Origin: Lepidodermella squamata
Lineage: Eukaryota > Gastrotricha
NCBI GenBank assembly: GCA_047495785.1
Contig: JBLDXI010000015.1
Span: forward strand, 3,782,001 to 3,846,000
Length of the DNA stretch: 64,000 nt
Reading direction: 5' to 3'
The notes under the pieces are model-generated. The model was not told where the DNA came from, did no database searches, and worked only from the letters and a program-made list of their open reading frames with translations. The position numbers and the translations under genes are program-made. This document shows, piece by piece, positions 59,001 to 64,000 of this stretch; position 1 is the stretch's first letter, and every line of letters begins with the position of its first letter.

Positions 59001-60290
59001 GGTTACGTCAGCGGGTGTTGCTTTATTTTATTCTTTGATAGCCTTCGCTATTTTCCGGGTTCGGGCCTCGCTGCCTCGCTGCAAGCAGTACAGCTTCCAG
59101 ATTTGTTTTTGAAATTGATATTTTGGAGCCCATCTGAGAATGTTCCTTATTGCGAACCTTTGCAAAGTTTGATCCTATTTCAAAAGTCAACGCTCAGATG
59201 CCATAGAATCGCGTCGAAGGACTGATTACCGGTACCAAAATTATTCGCCTGCGTAACTGCGACATGGGAATTTACCAAAAACTATTTTTCAGTGAAAGAA
59301 AAATCTAAAATTCTATAACTTTTTAAAGCTTCCGAGCAACTGCATCGGCCTTTGACTCCCAAGTCAATAGATTGAAGTAATTTAGCTCAAACCAGATGTT
59401 GGTAGTTTATCTCAAATAATGGCTGAAACTTAATTTAATTGAGTTTGTTTAATTACGCTCATGATTTTGATCTATGACAACTTGGGCTAACTTGGTTCTA
59501 GCAAACGTAACAAAATCCCATCGAAGCCATGATGAGCGTTTCTTACTACATGTATGAATTTTTCAATTTAATGATAATATTATCAATTTTTAGACTCGAT
59601 TCCCGAAATTCTCGGACGCCGAGAGCTTCAAACCTGCCGCTCTTCGTTTCATCACGGTCTCCATGCTGAGTGACACTTTGCTCATGTACGCACCGTCTCA
59701 AATCGCCCTGGCCGCCCTGAGCTACGCTGTTGGCCCGGACAACGAAAAGGTTACACACTACATCAGGGAAGTTCTGTGCCTCGGTGCTCCTGAACATGAC
59801 ATAGCAACACTATTCAAAGCGATTGAAGGCAAGTTATACTACATTTTTATCAATTATACACAAATTTTGCAAGAAGAATTATCATGCTTTTCGATTTTCT
59901 GATTCGATCAGCATTCATTTTCGCTTGCAATATAAAAATTGAAAGAAATCAATCTTGAGGAAATTTCGTTCATGTTTTTCGCGAGATCAAGACTTATCAA
60001 ACAATTTATCTGCCTTAGATGTGACTCAATCGCTCAAGTCAAGTCGAGCTGAATGGGCGTTGTCTTTCATTGAGGACACGGAATCTTCAATGGCAGTTGA
60101 CAACAGCTTCAGCGGCTGGATCGAAGCTACTATCGACAGATTGCTGGATCGGTTGAAAAACTGTCGCAATCCTTCTAACGATTATCTAACTGAACAGTAA
60201 GTACTGACAATTCCACCTTAAAAATCTCAATTTAAATTTTTCAGATTTTCTAAACGGTTCAACGACACCATGTTCAGCGATGACGATTAG
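56076..60290 (+). CDS. CCNH: Cyclin H (CDK-activating kinase / TFIIH)
   Basis: Cyclin H pairs with CDK7 and MAT1 in the CDK-activating kinase and in TFIIH, in the nucleus. Exons 56076-56434, 56502-56742, 59594-59828, 60019-60196 and 60245-60290 give 352 residues (human 323). The first cyclin box starts after STHRRNWLFANEKALADVRQ and includes YYEIRLVQFCRDF, YFKRFYLCTSVMDFHP and LVCIYVACKTEEFN, then LSKMVLCFELLLMAKLNYDL and HAPLKPLDGFLLDI. The second box has LLMYAPSQIALAALSYAV. The short acidic tail ends TMFSDDD. The first acceptor (CGATAAG) was chosen because it restores the exact family spacing HP...LVC...ACK. The third intron needs a GC donor (GAAG|GCAAGT). The second intron, 2.85 kb, holds mobile-element remains. 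Confidence 0.92.
57193..57361. mobile_element. Fold-back element with about 65-bp inverted arms
   Basis: The arms 57193-57257 and 57297-57361 are reverse complements with only a few mismatches, separated by a 39-bp loop. Outer ends read TATTCTACAGAC and GTCTGTAGAATA, so the element may be bounded by a TA duplication. It lies in the large cyclin H intron and has no coding capacity. A transcript would form a long hairpin. Confidence 0.75.
57647..58144 (-). pseudogene. Ty1/Copia retrotransposon polyprotein fragment (after the integrase core)
   Basis: The minus-strand translation contains FSPKSSQYRFVGIAAEQKGY followed by RLLHPETKAIIVRCDVDF and FIENDF. This is the characteristic link between integrase and reverse transcriptase in Copia polyproteins. 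Only about 165 codons are open. No reverse transcriptase, protease, gag or long terminal repeats were recognised nearby. It is an old, non-functional remnant antisense to cyclin H, inside its second intron. The open frames at 58321-58661 on the same strand may be further decayed parts but carry no recognisable motif. Confidence 0.65.
58145..59593. other. Remainder of the large cyclin H intron
   Basis: No supported gene. Open frames at 58321-58661 (minus) and 58884-59225 (plus) have no family motif. Composition is similar to the surrounding intron. Confidence 0.45.
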
Positions 60291-60349
60291 TCAATCTGGT
60301 TTTGCCTCATTGACTCGTTTGCTGTTCACCATGTTCAGCGATGACGATT
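60266..60349 (+). repeat. 23-bp perfect direct repeat at the cyclin H stop codon
   Basis: CACCATGTTCAGCGATGACG plus ATT occurs at 60266-60288, inside the last codons of cyclin H, and again at 60327-60349 in the 3' UTR, 61 bp apart. The first copy encodes the acidic tail MFSDDD and stops with TAG; the second is followed by TGA in the matching frame. Confidence 0.9.
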
Positions 60350-61585
60350 GAAAATTTTATATATATTTTGGATCATGCCTTTGAATAAACAATCTCGAGT
60401 TGAAAAAAGTCTTCGCGTTATTTTGAACTTCGTGTTTTATTTTGTTTCAGCTTTTTCTACGCCAGAAATAATAAAACAAAACACTGCGATTCTCTTCATT
60501 ATCATCATCATCATTCAAATAGACGAACAAACTACTGATTGTTTGTATTTTCTCATATATCGCGAATATAGTTATATTTCGATTGCCATAGATGTAATTG
60601 AAGTATACAATATAAACGGAAGTGATACATTGAATTTCTGGAATATACGGTATCATTTCACAAAGTATCACTGATTTTTTTTCGTAGCAAGTGAAATTGG
60701 TCCGTCGCGATTTCTCTCTCGCGGATATTAAACAAAAAAAGCATGCCGTGCATCATCATCGTAATCTTCGTTGAGAACAAAGCAATAAGAGAGAACGAGT
60801 ACGTTGAGAGAAATAAGAATTCGATCTCATGGAGAAGCAGTGTGTTTTAGTGATTCGTGGTCGCGTGAGACCGATGAATAAGGCAACAAGACGCTATGGT
60901 ATTGTAATCATCACCAATAATCGAGAATCAAAAAATGAAAAATGGCAGCGGCGATTAAAGCCGCGTTATTATTTACAGATAATTCTTCACGGAGTAGTAA
61001 AACAAAAAATATGATCATCATAGCGTTTATTATCATTTTTTTCGATCGGTAATTTTTTATAATAATAATAATAGAATCATTTGGAAGATTTGCAATGAAA
61101 CGCACGTGTTTTTTCTGCTATAATAATATATAGAAACCGAACAAATTGATATTACACTTGAACATAGATTGCAAGTTTTCTTTATACAGACTAGGAAGAG
61201 AAGCGACGATCGTCAACAAAACTAATATCGCCCGCGTGAAGAAGAGAACAAAAAAAATGATACAACGCGTGGCAAGGCGAATTTTCAAAAAAAAGAAGAC
61301 ATGCGATAATTTTTTTTCGTTATGAACAATTGAAACAGGAATGTGTGACGAAGTGCGCAGTGTGCTTGCGTGATTCTTCAGATGATGATATTTACACAGA
61401 TCAATTATATGATATAAGGTAGATAGATAGCAATAAGGCCCAAAAACTTTCGATGATTCAATCGTCAGGTGAAGGCGGAGAAAAAAACGAAATATAAAAA
61501 ACTTATTACACAAGGCAGCGTAGGTAACTAAAAAATATTTAGTGGCATTCATTTTTTTTTATCAAGGCAAGCAATTCAAGATCTA
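60350..61585. other. Convergent 3' region of cyclin H and the PRDM gene
   Basis: Strongly AT-rich DNA between two converging genes, with an AATAAA just after 60382 that may serve cyclin H. The right part is probably the long 3' UTR of the PRDM gene. No coding sequence is supported. Confidence 0.45.
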
Positions 61586-64000
61586 TCATTGGATGTAAGA
61601 GGCAATTTGCGATTTGCCATTCGATTGCACTTCACTCGCGTTCAGATCGCAGTCTTCTTCGAAGTCCTCCATCATCTCGTCGTCCTCGTCGAGAATTTCG
61701 TCGTCGACAACCGACGCCGATGACGTTGTTAAGGCGGACGAGTCCGTCAACGGCAGCCGGCCCGCCGGCATTTCAGCCCGCGGGAAGATGGCCAGCTCGT
61801 TCGAAGCACCCTCAGAGCCCTTCACCACCTCAGATTCCAACTCGCCGTCGGTCGTGTGCGACTCGGTCGAGTTGATCGTAGCGCCGCATTCGTGTTTCCG
61901 AACATGCCGCTCGAGGTTGGTCGACTGCGCGAACGACTGGTCGCAGTACTGGCAGCGGTACGGCTTCTCCTTGTTGTGAATATTTCGAACGTGGCGCTGT
62001 AGGTTCGACGAAATCGAGAAGGAACGCTCGCAGAACTTGCACTTGTACGGCTGTTCGCCCGTGTGCGTTCTCAAGTGTCGCGTCAAATTCGCAGAACGAG
62101 GAAAGAGTTTGCCGCAGAATCGGCACGTGTAGCGGTCCCGGTTTTTAACCGAAGACGACGTCGGCGCCGGGTGGTTGTGGCTGTGGTGATTCCGATGGCC
62201 GGTCGATTGAATTTCATTGGCCGAGACAACAGGCGATGACGTCACGTTGTTGTTGCTGTTCGACGGCGGTGATGAGAACCCGCTGTCCGCATTTGCCGGC
62301 TGCTTCTGACCCTGGTACCCGGTCAGCAGGCTTTGCAGCTTCGCGATTTCGAGCGGGAGGCCGAGAGTTGCGGATGACGCGTTGTTCGCGCTCAGGGCGA
62401 GCAGGGTGGCCCAGGGCGACGCGGGTGCCGGCGGGGTGCTCGGGACCGGGGTCGGCGCCGGGTTCAGCCCCATCAAACCAGCCAGGCGGGCGTAGGTCTC
62501 CAACTGCTGCCTCTGCTGTTGTTGCTGCTGATTCTGCGCCAACAGGCTCAAAATCGGGTTCGACGAAAACGGAGACGCGGCTTGTTGCTTCGCCGCTAAT
62601 TGCAACAACTCGACCAAGTTCGAATTCTGCGAATTTTGCTGACCCTGGAACACGTTAGACGGCAGCTTATCGTCCGATGCCGATGACGACGGGGTTGAAA
62701 CTGGCGGCGATGGCTGGTTATTAGGGTGGCGCGGCACCGGTGACGCAGCGACTGGTTTGACGATGGCCGGCCTTTTCACGGACAGGTCGAGCGCGGCTGG
62801 TTCCGGCTCGGATTTGACGCGTTTCGCGGCGGACAAATCGAAAGCTTGCTCAGCAGATCGCTTCATCTCGACCGGCTTCTCCTTCTTCGGCTCGGCGACG
62901 ACCACCAACGGCTGTTGTTTCGGCTGTTGTTGCTTCACCAACTCGTTCATCGCCACCTGGAGCAGGGCGGTTATCGAGGCGGATGAGCCGCCCTGGCTAG
63001 CGGTTTCGAGTAGGTTGGGCAGCAACGCGCTCAGCGGGTTGGTTGGTACGAAGGCGGACGTTCGCGAGGTCAGATCTTGAGCCGGGTGCGACGAGGTCGA
63101 GGAAGATGAGGATGTCGATGAGGCGGATGGCACCTGTTTGTGGCCACCGTGCATGGCGATGGGCGACGGCAGGCCGCACGACCCGATTTGGTTCGCCATC
63201 GCCATCACCGGCGTCGAGCTGGTCGGCGGCGCGGCGATGTGCAGCGGTTTCGAGTGGCTGTGGTTGTGGTGGTGGTTGCCTGATTGCTGGTGGTTACCTG
63301 GGGTGCTCCGGCTAGGGCGCTCGCTCGTCGACGGCGCGCTGGGTTGAGGCGACGGCGCGGGCGGTTGGCCGCCGTTCGCTGCCAGGACGGCCTCGCAGAA
63401 TCGACGGTGCTTTGAAAGCGAAGTGACTGTCGAGAAATGCTGGCCGCATTCCGAACACCGGACTTGCTGGCGACAGTCGGCGTGCATCCGCTTGTGACGG
63501 CACAAGTTCGAAAACTGGGTATAGGCCTTCATGCAAACCTAGAAAAAATGAAAAAAAATTAGAAAAAATGTTGGAAAAACTCGTTTCAAAATTTTTAAAA
63601 ATTAATTAAAAAATTTTCAGAATTTTTTCATAAATAATTAATAATTAGTTAAAAATTAATTATTTAATAATTTTAAAAATTAAATTAAAATTTAGAATTA
63701 AATTGAATAAAAAAAATAATCAAAATTTTTTTACCTCGCACTGAAACGGTTTAACTGAGCTGTGAATGTGCTGGTGTTGCTTGAGCCCGGAGCTGGTAGC
63801 GAAAGACTTGCCGCATTCGTCGCAGGTGAACGATCGCCCAGCCGGCGAATGGAAGGCACGGTAGTGGCGTTGCAGGTTGCCAGGGTCGCAGAACGTTTTC
63901 TCGCATTCAGGGCACTGGAAACGGCCGTCGTTGCGCACGTATTTCAGCGGCGAACCGAGCGGGTCGTTGGGGTCGTTCGACCAAGTATCCGCGCCGTTCA
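61586..64000 (-). CDS. PRDM3/PRDM16 (EVI1/hamlet/EGL-43) zinc-finger transcription factor, 3' part
   Basis: This family controls developmental fate decisions through DNA binding and chromatin repression. Two exons are visible: 64000-63735 (start beyond the edge) and 63538-61586, joined in phase 0. They encode 738 residues. The proximal finger cluster includes [40 protein letters not shown] and [18 protein letters not shown], then [20 protein letters not shown]. The last two are diagnostic for EVI1/PRDM16. A long Pro/Ser/Gln linker follows, with ALDLSVKRP and FDLSAAKR resembling CtBP-binding motifs. The distal cluster of three fingers starts [20 protein letters not shown] and includes [15 protein letters not shown]. 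The C-terminus is acidic ([17 protein letters not shown]), as in vertebrate EVI1. Any PR/SET domain would lie upstream, outside the window. Confidence 0.93.
63539..63734 (-). other. AT-rich intron splitting the proximal finger cluster of the PRDM gene
   Basis: This 196-bp intron is nearly all A and T, with repeated AATTAATTA and AAAATTT units. It separates ...FQCE from VCMKAYTQF, within one zinc finger. Confidence 0.8.

Noticed and set aside
62236-63347. Several plus-strand open frames of 69-140 codons
   Set aside because: They are shadows of the PRDM zinc-finger exon on the minus strand.
1-64000. tRNA, rRNA and bacterial-type features (operators, ribosome binding sites, CRISPR)
   Set aside because: Scanning for T-arm consensus and cloverleaf-like sequence on both strands gave no convincing tRNA. 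The sequence is intron-bearing animal DNA, so prokaryotic features are not expected.

Overview
This is nuclear DNA from a small, gene-dense animal genome. Coding exons are separated by short GT-AG introns, often 49-75 bp, with AT-rich ends and T-rich acceptors. The families present (Hedgehog acyltransferase, NAB, PRDM3/16, phosphorylase kinase alpha, rhodopsin-class GPCRs) are metazoan. Very short introns, same-strand genes 50-220 bp apart and a FLYWCH zinc finger fit a nematode or another compact ecdysozoan. I cannot name the species, and a tardigrade or similar animal is not excluded.

Layout. 1-1.2 kb: 5' part of a Hedgehog acyltransferase gene (HHAT, minus, runs off the left edge). 1.3-1.7 kb: a weak pseudogene candidate. 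4.1-8.0 kb: a small Tudor-domain protein and the ribosome-biogenesis factor NOP53 (plus). 8.7-11.4 kb: a transcription cofactor joining a FLYWCH finger to NAB domains NCD1 and NCD2 (minus), followed by about 4 kb of non-coding, partly CpG-rich DNA. 15.6-18.1 kb: TRAPPC5, a double CsaA-like tRNA-binding protein and PSMB4, packed head-to-tail like an operon (minus). 19.4-24.7 kb: two tandem copies of an unrecognised, probably myristoylated helical protein (plus). 25.6-38.6 kb: three tandem rhodopsin-class GPCRs with very long third intracellular loops (plus). 39.0-42.0 kb: a MAP10-like protein (minus). 42.4-51.6 kb: two tandem phosphorylase kinase alpha subunits (minus). 52.4-55.9 kb: two tandem delta24-sterol reductases, DHCR24 (plus). 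56.1-60.3 kb: cyclin H, with a 2.85-kb intron holding a fold-back element and a Copia retrotransposon scrap. 61.6-64 kb: 3' part of a PRDM3/PRDM16 (EVI1/EGL-43-type) zinc-finger gene (minus, runs off the right edge).

The region is a row of ordinary housekeeping and regulatory genes, with four separate loci tandemly duplicated (2, 3, 2 and 2 copies). The features most worth following up are the FLYWCH-NAB fusion, the tandem CsaA protein inside a tight three-gene cluster, the unknown myristoylated pair, and the GPCR trio, which shares a conserved 25-residue motif inside otherwise divergent loops. I joined exons by hand from splice sites, reading phase and paralogue comparison, so boundaries are predictions.
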